In this document: piece by piece, positions 11,032 through 21,728 of the stretch
Layout: each line of letters begins with the position of its first letter
Position numbering within the stretch: the first letter of the stretch is position 1
Made by a program: the position numbers and the translations under genes
The notes under the pieces: model-generated
Seen by the model: the letters and a program-made list of their open reading frames with translations, nothing else
The model's database searches: none
What the model was told of the DNA's origin: nothing
Source: Acanthamoeba lenticulata
Lineage: Eukaryota > Discosea > Longamoebia > Acanthamoebidae
Direction: 5' to 3'
DNA: 29,588 bases
Assembly: GCA_002179805.1 (NCBI GenBank)
Contig: NAVB01000504.1
Location: 1 to 29,588, forward strand

Positions 11032-14000
11032 ATGAGCCTCTTGAGGGCTTTGCGGCGCAATGTAGGGTTTCGACCCGATACAAGCATTTGCCACCCTGAA
11101 TATGCAGGGATGTTGAAATGCTTTGATTTGCCATCGCGGGCCAACTCTCTTGATCCCTTTCCTGTTTCGATGGAGGAGGCGGTGGATGAACGTACAAGCG
11201 GAGACAAGTTGTACTGTTCCTCCCCAGCACCTAAAATTACTCCTCTGCCACCAAAGCGCAAAGACCCCTTCGCTACCTCATCTCCGATTCCTATCTCGCC
11301 AGTCGGTTCGTAATGAACGGTTACATTTTGTAATTGAAACAGTTGTTCACTGTATCTCCTTTTGCAGGCTATACTATGAGCGAAGCCTCCACCCCACACA
11401 ACTTTCGACCTGCACTTCCCTCTCATACGACTTTAACCTTCAACCGACTTCCCTCTTCCTCCACTTCTTCGTTGTCGTCAGCTTATAGCAACTCATACGG
11501 CCGCCTTACTCCCTCCACATCAACTACGCCCACTTCCACGGCAACCTCATCATCTGCCACAACTCCTACTGCCACCACTCTCTCTCCTGCCGTCTCTTCT
11601 TCGCGCACGACCTACAACGCCGCGTCGGCTTATGCTAACGCGGGTGCCGTTAGGCGAAGAGCCTATAGCGCTGTCGCGGTCTCGGGAGCGGCCGCCTTGG
11701 GCGGCGCCTTTGCCTTGCCCGCCGCGTTCGATACCGACGACACGCTGCCTTCACCCCGCAATCGACTACAGGATTTCCTCTCATCAGTGGTACTTCTTTT
11801 TCTGATCGATTCCAAAAAGATGGCGTTCCCCTCATCACTCTACTTGCATACTTGCATCAACGCCAATGCAGGGCACCGCTGCTCTTGTTGAAGCGCATGG
11901 CGACAGCAGCAGCAGCACGACGACTACGTCGATAAGCAGCAACCTGAGCGCTAGGAACTGGACGAAGGAGTTCCAAGAAATTTTGCTACGGCCTGTGCTC
12001 GAGCGCGGCACCGAGCTGCAGAAGCTGTGCGACGAGTTCGTGGCGGCGGCCAAGCACTATGGTGAGGTGATCATCCGCGAGCGTAATTTGCCCTATCACC
12101 AAAAGACCATCAAGCCCCTGCGGGGCAAGGGCCTCGCCGGTGGCGAGAAGTACCAGGTGGCCAACATCTTCTTTAAGTTTGCTGTCAACAAGGACAACTC
12201 TCTCTACCCGTCCGATCGCTTCGCCATGAAAGTCGCTGGTAACGATCACCACCTCCCCCCAAACGTCCTTCTCGTCCTGTGGCAGTCGACGCATTGGCCT
12301 AACGCGACAACATCAATGGTATTATAGGACATGAGCTCAAGGGCCTGACGGCGCTGGTCTCATGTGGGATGATCCTGGGCCTCTCGTTCCCGCTGCTGGC
12401 GCTGATCGATTGGCGCGGCTACCGCTTGATCGCCACGTCAGCGTTGCCCATCTCGGAGGATACCATCGTCTACGGCTCGTGCGACGGCGGCAACTCGGTC
12501 CACAAGAAGTCCGAGGAGATGAACCAGCTGATGGAGAAGATCGCCAAGGTGCTCAACCTCAAGGGCCACTACACGGGTCTCGGCGACCCCAAGGAGTGGA
12601 TTCACGGGCCCTGCGACATCGAAGGCCACCAGGGCCGGGACGGCAAGTTTTACGTCGTGGACACAGCGCGGATATGGCCCTGCGAGACGCCCGACACGTC
12701 GGTCAAGGGCGGCTTCCTGTTCAAGCTTCTGCGTGGCGAGTTCGTGTCCAAGTACGGCGCGCCGCTGTCTTCGGACGCCTTCACGGCCTTTGGGGAGCAC
12801 GACGCCGACATCCACAACGCCGAAGTGCAAGACGCCACTCGGCACTTGTTCCAGCGCGTGATCCCGGACTTTGCCGCGCAGCTGTCGGCCTTCAACACGC
12901 CGGCGGGTTTCACCGGGGCGCAGCTGATCGACGAGCTCCACCGGGCGGGCATCAACGTGCGGCATATTGGCCGCGTTCGCGCGCGCGTGGACGACGCGTG
13001 GAGCCGTGAGCTGCTCTTGCTCGAGATTGTGGCGCGCGTGCTTAAGAATGAACTGCGGGCCGAGATGCGAGCCAAGCATCTGTCCGAGGAGAGCCAGTAC
13101 CGCGCGCTGGTGCTGGCCTTTTTCAACTTTGTTTTCGGATGCGGAGCGCGGCCGACGGCGTTTTGGAGCAGCGATATCAAGCGCCTCATCAAGGAGCAGT
13201 TTCCACAGGGCATCTCGCCACTCGAGGAGCGGCCCGAGCTCGACCTGCGGCAGCTCCTGCGCATGGAGGCCCTCTACCTGCGCCTGCAGCACCTGACCGG
13301 AGTCGTGTTCCACCCGGGTCTCGCGCTCTGCTGCTGCTGCAGCGACGCGGCGCCGCACGCGCGGCCGCCGCTCGAGCCGGAGATGCTGGAGGAGATCCTG
13401 GTCAAGGCTAAGCACATGTACGCCATCCCACGAATCGAGGCCGACGCGCTGGCCGAGCTCGCGCGGACAAAGGCCGGGCAGGAAGCCGTGCAGTTCTACC
13501 GCCTCTCAGCTGAGGCCTACGCGCACGCGCTTCGACTCAAGCCCGACGACGCGTGCGTGCTGCGCAACTTGGCCACCGTGTGCGCCGAGCTGGCCGTGCT
13601 GCGCGCGCAGCAGGGCATCGCCGCGCTGGCCGAGGTCGACCGCCTCTTTGCCGAGGCCTACGACAAGCTGGCCGTGTGCCTCAGGCTCGACCGCAACGAC
13701 CACAAGGCGCTCGACCGGTGGGGCAACTCCCTGTGCGAGCACGCCACCGTGCTCCTCTCGCTCCTCCCCAACGAGTTCACCCGGCCGGGCCAGCTGCTCG
13801 GCGCCGCCGCCCAGCGCTACCGGGCCGCTCACCGCCTGCAGCCGCACAACCGCGACGTGCTCTACAACTGGGGCAATGGCCTCCGCGCCCACGCGCGCAT
13901 CCACGAGGAGCTGGGCAACGTAGCCGACTGCGAGCGCCTCCTGCGCGAGGCCATGGCCAAATACGACGCCTGCACGCGGCTGCCGCGCGAGAAGAAGCGC

Positions 14001-14396
14001 GACACACTTATCGTCGACGCTCTTATCAACTGGGGCTGCGCGCTCCTCACCCTCTCGCGCCTCGAGTCGAGCGCCAACCGCGCCGCCGACGCCGCCCAGG
14101 ACGCCGAGAACGCGCGCAAGCAGTTCCTCCGCGCGGCGGCCGTCATCAAGTGCGAGGGTCTCTTTGAGCGGGACGGCAAGAAGAAGCGCTCCTACCACGC
14201 CATCTTGGCCTACAACATGGCCTCGCTCGCCGCTCTCCAGGCCGATCCGGCCACGGCCGCCGCCATGCTCCGCAAGGCCCTCCCCGTGGCCTCGGCCCTG
14301 CCCGACCCGGCCTTCTTCGGCCCGACCACCCATGCCTTCCTCCGTTCCTCTGCCGATTCCTACCCCACGGCTGCCTCGGCCTCTGCTTCGTCTTGA
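11032..14396 (+). CDS. CLU-domain protein with TPR-like repeats
   Basis: Predicted 1043-aa protein. Exons: 11032..11305, 11368..11789, 11872..12238, 12328..14396, all joined in phase. Residues 1-260 are mostly Ser/Thr/Pro-rich and carry no recognised domain. NWTKEFQEIL (about 265) opens a region like the CLU domain of clustered-mitochondria proteins (CLUH/Clu1), continuing with GHELKGL, FPLLALIDWRGYRLIA, IVYGSCDGG and DGKFYVVDTARIWPCETP. The CLU-like part ends near residue 610. From about 735 to 960 there are TPR-like helices with repeated Asn-Trp-Gly or Arg-Trp-Gly-Asn (DRWGNSL, YNWGNGL, INWGCAL). CLUH family members bind mRNAs for mitochondrial proteins in the cytosol and control mitochondrial distribution. 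This protein is shorter than canonical CLU (about 1300 aa), so it may be a divergent paralogue with another role. Confidence 0.8.
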
Positions 14397-14661
14397 GCTC
14401 GTCTAGACGTCCTCCTGCCTTCTTTCTCTTTCTGTAAAAAGTTTGTGATCGATACCGTTCCTCTTGGGAGCGAGTGTACAACATGATGTCAGCTGTGACC
14501 AGCAATGTGTATTTAGCAATCGGGAATTTTTTGTGCAAGAAAACTTGCGATTGGGCTTCATCTCGGAGGTCCAGCAAAGTCGAGCGAAAAGGAGGCGCCG
14601 AGACAGTTTTCTTCTTCGCTTCAGTTCTTCTGGCGCTTCTCGCTTCTTCCGCTCTAACGTT
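14397..14661 (+). other. Spacer between CLU-like gene and secreted LPMO-like gene
   Basis: This spacer carries the 3' end of the CLU-like gene and the promoter of the following gene. TGTAA at 14433-14437, 37 nt after the stop, may be a 3'-processing signal. No TATA box was recognised ahead of the ATG at 14662. Confidence 0.35.
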
Positions 14662-16832
14662 ATGCCGCAGTACAACACCACGAGAGTGGCCTTGGTGCTG
14701 GTTGGGCTGGTGCTAGTGGTGTCGCTCCTTGTGCAGGGCGGCGATGCTCATATCTGCCTCCTCAACCCAGTCCAGGTACCTGCCAGTGCGCTCGAGGCAC
14801 CGTTGAGCGCGTTGGCCCACAAGCAGTGAGGTCACTGACGACACTTGGGGGGGACCTCTTCGTCTTTGCAGAGGACTGGCTACAACGTGAGCGGCCCGGG
14901 CATGATGGCTTGCTTCCGCCCCGAGGGCCCCTGCGGCAAAGGCATCCCCGCCGAGCAGCCCCGCGTGACCCTCACGGGAGGCCGCGGCTTCCACGTGCTG
15001 CTGCAGCAGAACCTCAACCACTACGCGCCCGGCCGCCCAGGTGAGTGACGGCCGTCACTCGGCGACAAACGCCGGAAGAACTGACTGGACGGGGGCGGGG
15101 GGGGAGGGGCGTTCAAAGGCTTCATCGATGTGGCGATGGCGGTGGGCCCCAACCCGCAGTCGTCCGACTTCTTCACGCTGGCGAGCGTCCCCGACTTCTG
15201 GCCGTGGATGCAGGCCTCACAGACCAACTTCTCCATCCCCATCACCGTGCCCAACTTTAACTGCCCGCACTGCGTCATCCGCGTTCGCTACCACCCCAAC
15301 AGTGCGTGACGCCTCGTCTTCTTTCTTTCTTCTCTTTCTTTCTTTCGTCCACTGCTGACCGAGCACGCGCCCACGACGTCCTCCAACGCAGAGCCCACGG
15401 AACCTATTTTCCACAACTGCGCCGACGTGGCCATCACCACGGGCCCCTCGTCCCCGCCCACCTTCGGCTCCCTCTTCGGCCTGGTCCGCTTCGAGGCCGT
15501 CCCGTTCGCCCCCACGGAGGCCCTCGCCGTGATTGGCGACGATGGTATCCCTTCACGGCCTCCATTGGCTGCCTTTTGTAATTCCATGATTGACGCGTTT
15601 GCCCCGCGCGCAGGCCGCTTGTCCAATATCCAGGCCAACATCGGCGTGCGCTCCATCGGCGCCAGCGGGGAAGGCTACGAGGGCGGACGGGCCCCGAACA
15701 GCGTCGGCCAGTACTACCTCTCCGAGGGTCTGATCACCATCGACCGCCAGCAGCAGCTGCTCCACTTTGTGGGCTTTGCCGACCTCAACGAGTTTGTCAA
15801 CAACTCGCTGCCGTCGACCCTCATCACCTACTCGCACAGGCAGCAGCGCTTCCTCGATTCGGTCCCCATCCAGCGGCCCTCGGACAATGCCTACGTAGGC
15901 GGCCCCTCTTGTCGTGGCCTCAAGCCCGGGCTGGTCGACTGACCTTGTTCAATGACAATAATAGGGCTCGCAGTGGGTGTCGATCCTGAGCATGGGCGAC
16001 GACGCCAAGAGCAAGATTCTCGTCGAGCTGGTGGGCCCCAACGGCGCGGGCGCCTATCGGTACCAGTACAGGCTGCTCTCGGCCAACGGGGCCGTGTCGC
16101 CGGTGCAGGCGACGTTCCCGTTCGACGACACCTTTGTCAACTTCTTCTGGGCCGACTACGACCCGGTGAACAAGAAGCTCTACATCCTCAGCGGTGACGA
16201 GAACTCGCTCTACACGCTCAACGTGAAGCTCTTCGTGGCCGACCTCGAGTCCAGGCGGACGTCCAACGTGATGGTGGACAACTCGCGCTTCACGCTCACC
16301 AACGTGCACGTCGTACGTCGCCTCCTCTCCTCTCCTCTCCTCTCCTCTTCCCCATGAAAGGGCGGGTTGTCGGTCGGCTCACGCGATGGTGGGACGGCAG
16401 CACCCGTCGGGCAGCCTCGTGGCCCTGTCGCCGGGCCTCTTCAACGGCAGCGTCGGACACGCCGAGTGGTCCCTCGTGAAGATCGACCCCGCCTCGGGCC
16501 AAGTCGCGCTCGTCGGCGCCACGGCGCCTGTCGGCCAGTTCCAGGCCTGGTACGGCGGTGGCGTCTACGGCGCGGCGATCGGCGACGGCGTCGTGCTGCA
16601 CGCTTTCAAGAAGGTAGTTTCCTTTTTCTACTTACTTCCAGCAAGTTCCTGATCAGACCACAAACCAAAAATGGGCACTTCTCTAATGCGCACGTGGCCA
16701 CAGGTGATCGACGGAAGCATTGTGCTCGCTGGCGTCGACCTCTCTACGGGCAAGCTGGTGGGGACAACGGGACTCCAGAACGGCCTCAACGGAGCCCTCA
16801 GCCTGTTCAGCCTCGTCCATCTCCCGGCATAA
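14662..16832 (+). CDS. Secreted histidine-brace (LPMO-like) protein with beta-propeller-like C-terminus
   Basis: Predicted 529-aa secreted protein. Exons: 14662..14775, 14872..15040, 15119..15301, 15392..15544, 15614..15894, 15965..16312, 16401..16613, 16704..16832. Residues 1-29 form a signal peptide with a hydrophobic core; cleavage after GGDA leaves His30 as the first mature residue. The next 140 residues hold the other hallmarks of copper lytic polysaccharide monooxygenases: a second histidine in NLNHY (His88) before a GF-DVAMA strand, and FHNCADV (Phe162-Val168), matching the aromatic-x-x-Cys-Ala-Asp/Gln pattern with Phe as axial residue. Paired cysteines (52/59, CPHC) fit an extracellular fold. 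Residues about 180-529 are beta-rich with repeated KLYILSGDE, WSLVKIDPASGQ and GVDLSTGKLVG strands, suggesting a propeller. Copper binding and oxidative cleavage are inferred; a structural or copper-binding relative is possible. Acceptors at 15118 and 16400 lack a pyrimidine tract. Confidence 0.75.
16322..16348 (+). repeat. (CTCCT)n pentanucleotide microsatellite in an intron
   Basis: About five tandem units lie inside the intron 16313-16400 of the secreted LPMO-like gene. The tract is pyrimidine-only on this strand. Confidence 0.85.
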
Positions 16833-17367
16833 AAAGCCGCACGCGCATGTCCGTGTCCGTGGCCTGTCCATGGCGCTGGGCCAATTGATAAAGCTCCTTT
16901 TGAACGGGCCGTGGTCCGCGTTATCTCTGGCCGCCGTATGGCGCGTCAGTCCGCGTCGGGACCGTGGACAGGGCCAATGACCGAGTGCTGGCCGGCTGAA
17001 AGTTGGGTGCCTTTTCTCTGGGCGGAGTCGTCTTTCTGTATCGTTCCGCTAACTGCGCAACGGGGGCCAATGGCTGGAGGTCCGTGGCCGTTTTTTTCCC
17101 CGATCGACCACAGCCGCGAATTACCAGAGACAACACCTTCTGGTTCTGGGGCCACCACAGAAGACTTCGCCAACTGCCGCTTCTGCCCTCCCCACTTCCA
17201 CTTCCGCACGAAAGACGTCAGATCCTGAGCAGCGCGTCTCGCATCATCGCGGAGAAGGAGAGGAAGGAAGAACGCGTAACAGCGCGCAGAACCCCTGAAC
17301 AGCGGGGACACCTCAACGTTGAATTATCACAACCGCATTTCCCTTACATCGCGGCTAGAGTGACAAG
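16833..17367 (+). promoter_or_regulatory. Ca2+-ATPase promoter region with three evenly spaced CCAAT boxes
   Basis: This 535-nt spacer has no gene. Three same-strand GGCCAAT motifs place CCAAT at 16881-16885, 16974-16978 and 17067-17071, exactly 93 nt apart each time. The surrounding sequence does not repeat, so this is not a tandem duplication. They are candidate NF-Y-type sites for the Ca2+-ATPase gene that starts at 17368. The only TATA-like string, CATAAAAAG, overlaps the previous gene's stop codon and lies over 500 nt upstream. Confidence 0.45.
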
Positions 17368-20300
17368 ATGTCTGGTCAAGCTGGTTTCTACTCGTTCAAG
17401 TGGCAAGAGCTGCAAGAGCTTTTTGATGACTGGGGCAACTTTGAAGCTCTTTCGAGGTTGGGGGGCGCTCCGGCCATCGTGAAGGGCTTGCATGTTGACC
17501 CCAAGAAGGGTCTTATCGATGACCCGCGAGACCGTGCTGCCGCATTCGGCTCCAACACATACCCTGAGCGCAAGCACACAGGCTTCTTCATGCTGATGTG
17601 GGAAGCCCTGCAAGACACTACTCTCATCATTCTGTGTATCGCGGCCGTAATCTCGCTCGTCCTTGGCGTGGCCTTCCCCAATGAGGAGGAAGGTGAAACT
17701 CGTGCCACTGGTACGCTGCTTCACCCAAAGATGTGCATTTGAATTTATTTTTCTTTCTTTATTTTAAATATTAATTTTGCGCACTTGTGCTGATTGCAGG
17801 ATGGATCGAGGGCGCTTCCATCTTGGTTGCCGTCTTTCTTGTATCATCCGTCACTGCCGGTAACGATTTCCTCAAAGATCGTCAATTCCGTGCACTTGAA
17901 AAAGAAAAGGACAACGACAACGTGCTGGTCTTGCGAGACGGTCAGATTGTTCAGCTCAAGGTACCCTCGCACCTATGCGACAGTCTACTCGATCCTTATT
18001 GACGTCGCGAATTCACAGGTGTTCGACATTGTTGTGGGCGACATCATCGTCCTCGAACGAGGTAGTCGAATCCCAGCAGATGGCCTCTGGGTATCGGGCA
18101 AAGGTAGAGCATCTTTTTCTCGATCGGAAAAAACCGAATGTGCATTTCATTTCTGATTTTTTCTTTTTCTTTTTTGTTGTGTAGAGCTGCAAGTTGACCA
18201 GTCCAACTTGAACGGCGAGTCCAAGACGGTCGCGAGAAATGCTCAGCATCCTTTCCTCCTCTCGGGCTGCACGGTATGTTCTACACCCTCGCCAAGACGA
18301 CGGTGTGAGCATTAGAGTTCTGACGCGAGAGGTCTTCTTTTTTGCAGATCGCCGAGGGTGAGGCCCACATGATTGTGTGCGCCGTCGGCGTCAACTGCCA
18401 GTGGGGTCTCATCTTGACGGCGCTCGAGCCGGAAGACGATGAAACGCCTCTGCAGCAAGACCTCGGTGACCTTGCCGAGAGTACGTCATCAGCTTTAAAA
18501 CTTATTTTCTTTTTTTAATATTGTTTACTCATTTATATTTGCTTTCACACAGAAATTGGCTACGTTGGTCTGGGCTGCGCGATCGCCATCTTCATCTGCC
18601 TCACCGTTTGGTGGGTTGTCAAGCGCTTCATCCAGGGCGACCCTGGTACCCCTCTCTTTCCTTCCACCGTTGAGGAGTGTGTGTGTAGAGAGATCGCTGA
18701 CCGCGGATGATCCGTCGCGTCCAGATGACTTCCAGTGGACGATGCTGGAGGACTTCATCGGCTACTTCATCGTGGCAGTCACCATTCTCGTCGTGGCCGT
18801 GCCCGAGGGTCTGCCTCTGGCCGTGACCATCTCGCTGGCCTACTCCATGAGGAAGATGATGAAGGGTGCGTCAGTAATGATGTCTTGCTCAACCTCAACC
18901 CTCGTTGTTGTTGTTGACTTTTCTTTTTCTTGGCACTCCCCAGACAACAACTTGGTGCGCCACTTGAAGGCGTGCGAGACCATGGGCGGCGTGACCAACA
19001 TCTGCACGGACAAGACCGGTACCCTGACCGAGAACCGCATGGCCGTCGTGCGCGGCTGGGTCGGCGGCAACGAGTTTGAGGGCGTCCCGCAAATTTCCAG
19101 CGAGGGCCTCAAGCACCTCCTCACCCACGGCATCTCCATCAACTCCAAGGTGCGTCCTTTGCCCCCCCCCCCAATTTTGCCGTGGCTTGTAGATGTGGCG
19201 CTGACCACCGCCTTGGTGTTGTTGTTGGGCCGCGACACGCACAGGCCGTCGTGCGTCCGGCGCAGCACGGCACGGGCTACGAGTATGTGGGCAACAAGAC
19301 TGAGTGCGCGCTGCTGGTGCTGGTGGACAAGCTGCGCGAGGATTTCAACGACATCCGCGACAAGTACCCGCCGACCTACCAGGCGCCGTTCTCGTCGGAG
19401 CGGAAGCGCATGACCACGGTCGTCGGCGGCGACGGTGCCTACCGCGTCTATACCAAGGGCGCGTCGGAGATCATTCTCGAGCGCTGCACGTCGGTGGTCG
19501 ACGATGCCGGCGACATCATCGATATTGACGACGCCATGCGCAACGAGCTCCTCCACACGATCGAGGCCTTCTCCGAGGACGCGCTCCGCACGCTGGTGAT
19601 GGCTTACCGCGACCTCCCGCCGGACTGGTCGCCCGAGAGCATGAACGAGGGCGACAGGGAGGCCAATGAGGACGGGCTCGAGCAGGACCTGACTCTCATC
19701 GGCATCGTCGGTATTGAGGACCCGCTCCGCCCGGCTGTCAAGGACGCCGTGCGCGCGTGCCAAAAGGCCGGCGTGACGGTGCGCATGGTGACGGGCGATT
19801 TGCTCAACACGGCCAAGTCGATCGCGCGCCAGTGCAACATCCTGACCAAGGACGGCACGGCCATGGAGGGCAAGGTGTTCCGCCACATGAGCGACCAGGA
19901 GGCCTACGCGGTACTCCCCAAGCTCCAGGTTTTGGCTCGCTCCTCGCCGCAGGACAAGAAGCTTCTGGTCAAGCGCCTCAAGGCCATGGGCGAGGTCGTC
20001 GCCGTCACGGGCGACGGCACCAACGACGCGCCGGCTCTGCGTATGGCCCACGTGGGCCTGTCGATGGGCATTGAAGGCACGGGCGTGGCCAAGCAGGCCT
20101 CGGACATCATCATTCTCGACGACAACTTTGCGTCGATCGTCAAGTCAGTCATGTGGGGCCGCAACGTGCGCGAGAACATCCAGAAGTTCCTCCAGTTCCA
20201 GCTTACCGTCAACCTCGTCGCCCTCGTCGTGGCCTTTATCGCCGCCGTTACCGACCAGGGCACCCCGCTCAAGGCCATCCAGCTCCTCTGGGTCAACCTC

Positions 20301-21086
20301 ATCATGGACACCATGGCCGCGCTCGCCCTCGGCACTGAGGCGCCCACCATGTACGTCCTCCCCTAGTGCCACACCCCACACCGAGCGAAGTGGCTGACGG
20401 TTTCTTGGTTGGGGTCCTCCAATGCAGGGCGCTGCTTGACCGTCCCCCGTCGGGCCGCAACTACCCGCTCATCTCGGCGACCATGTGGAGGAACATCATC
20501 GGCCAGGGCGCCTACCAGCTGGTGGTCCTCTTTGGCATCCTCTACCTGGGCCAGCACTTGATCGAGGAGGACGACGAGGCCGTGCGCAACACGTTCCTCT
20601 TCAACTCGTTCGTGTTCTGCCAGGTGTTCAACGAGATCAACGCCCGCAAGGTCGGACGCCACGAGTGGAACGTGTTTAGCGGGCTTCACACCAACTGGAT
20701 CTTCGCCGCCATCATCGCCATCACCGTCGTCGTCCAGGTCCTCATCGTCGAGTTTGGCGGCAGCGTCTTCCGCACTGAGCCCCTCTCGCTCGTCAACTGG
20801 GGCTACAGCATCGCCATCGGCGCCGGGTCGCTGATCGTCGGTGCCATCCTCCGACTCATCCCCATCCCCGACATGTGGTGCTGCGCCATCCGTGGTGCGT
20901 CCTTCTTCCCTCTTCTTCTTCTTCTTCCTTTTCATCCTTTTGAGGAGCATCACCTTCTCACAATGGCATCTTCCTTTTGGTGCAGACCGTGCCCTGCTTA
21001 TCGAAACCGAGGCTGAGGAGGACGATGAGAAGGCGACGGTGACTTCTAGCGTAGGTCCCTCGGAAACCACTCGTCTTCTTCCTTGA
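17368..21086 (+). CDS. Plasma-membrane/vacuolar type (P2B, PMC1-like) calcium-transporting ATPase
   Basis: ATP-driven Ca2+ pump removing calcium from the cytosol; 986 aa. Exons: 17368..17710, 17800..17960, 18019..18103, 18185..18273, 18348..18480, 18553..18645, 18689..18865, 18944..19149, 19245..20350, 20428..20894, 20986..21086, all in phase. Motifs in order: actuator loop DQSNLNGES (near 200), [11 protein letters not shown] in TM4, phosphorylated Asp383 in [12 protein letters not shown], the nucleotide-binding KGASEIILE, and the hinge [11 protein letters not shown], then the C-terminal membrane helices. The tail after the last helix is only about 36 residues and acidic, so the long calmodulin-binding tail of animal PMCAs is missing; the N-terminus is also short. 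This resembles yeast PMC1 and Dictyostelium PatA, which act on vacuole membranes. The protein ends ETTRLLP, which contains an acidic di-leucine (ExxxLL) endolysosomal sorting motif. Several introns are noticeably AT-rich. Confidence 0.95.
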
Positions 21087-21728
21087 TCCGCCTTTCTTCT
21101 TCTTCTTCCTCTTTCTCTTTTCTTCCTTTCTCTCTCTGTCTGTCACTTCTGGCCGTGCTGTTGTGAGCCCCGAGGCCGTATACGGTACATCGTTGGGCCC
21201 GCAGGAACATCGGTCAGTCACCTATTTATTTTGCTTTCAACCACACACACCTCTTCCTCTTTCCCTGTCCGTCTATTGTACTTTTTTTGGTTGTTTTTAC
21301 CCACACGTACCCCCATACTTCCCCACTTTTGCCACCTCTCTACAGCTGTTGCCAGCTTCAAGCTGAGCTTTCAAGAAGAGGAAGGGGGAGAGCGCCTGTA
21401 CTACCGCTACTACACCGCCGTCACCCGCTTGCGATGTACTACAAACAAACAAAAACAACAGTTTGTCCCCGAAAGTTGTCGTGTCTAGTAGCCCCGTGAA
21501 AGCCGTGCGGCCGGTCCATGTCTTGGTTGAGGAGGAAACCGGTCGTCTGTTCTGCCTTCTCGTTCTGTTGTTGGGTCGCCTGTTTTCTTCTTTCATCCGA
21601 AGGTGGGAATTTCGCACCTCTTGAAAGAAAACCAAGACCGTGGCCCACGGCTGGATGGAAAGCCAAGAGAAGGTGGTGACCAGTTGCTTGTGAAGTAAGT
21701 TGAACCTGAGAACCGTTGGCCAAGCAAC
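21087..21728 (+). other. Intergenic region between Ca2+-ATPase and PH-patatin genes
   Basis: No gene is recognised in these 642 nt. The left part is pyrimidine-rich (TCTTCC runs, 21088-21145), then come CA-rich and T-rich stretches and an A/C-rich tract with repeated CAAA near 21440-21460. A TCTCTACAG acceptor-like site at 21337-21345 could end an intron in the 5' leader of the downstream gene. No TATA box was identified. Confidence 0.35.

Noticed and set aside
12369..12460. Hydrophobic segment of the CLU-like protein taken as a membrane helix
   Set aside because: The segment aligns with the conserved CLU-family core strand region (ALIDWRGYRLIA); no other membrane signals are present.
16828..16837. 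TATA-like CATAAAAAG
   Set aside because: It overlaps the stop codon of the secreted LPMO-like gene and is over 500 nt from the next start, so a promoter role is unsupported.
18840..20051. 403-codon open frame on the minus strand
   Set aside because: It lies antisense to the large Ca2+-ATPase exon; GC-rich codon bias of the real gene leaves the opposite frame open. No domain is recognisable.
21051..21363. Alternative last exon of the Ca2+-ATPase (GTAGGT donor at 21051, TCTCTACAG acceptor at 21345)
   Set aside because: The join is in phase but adds only a few residues before a stop; the direct reading to 21086 is simpler and gives a sensible tail.
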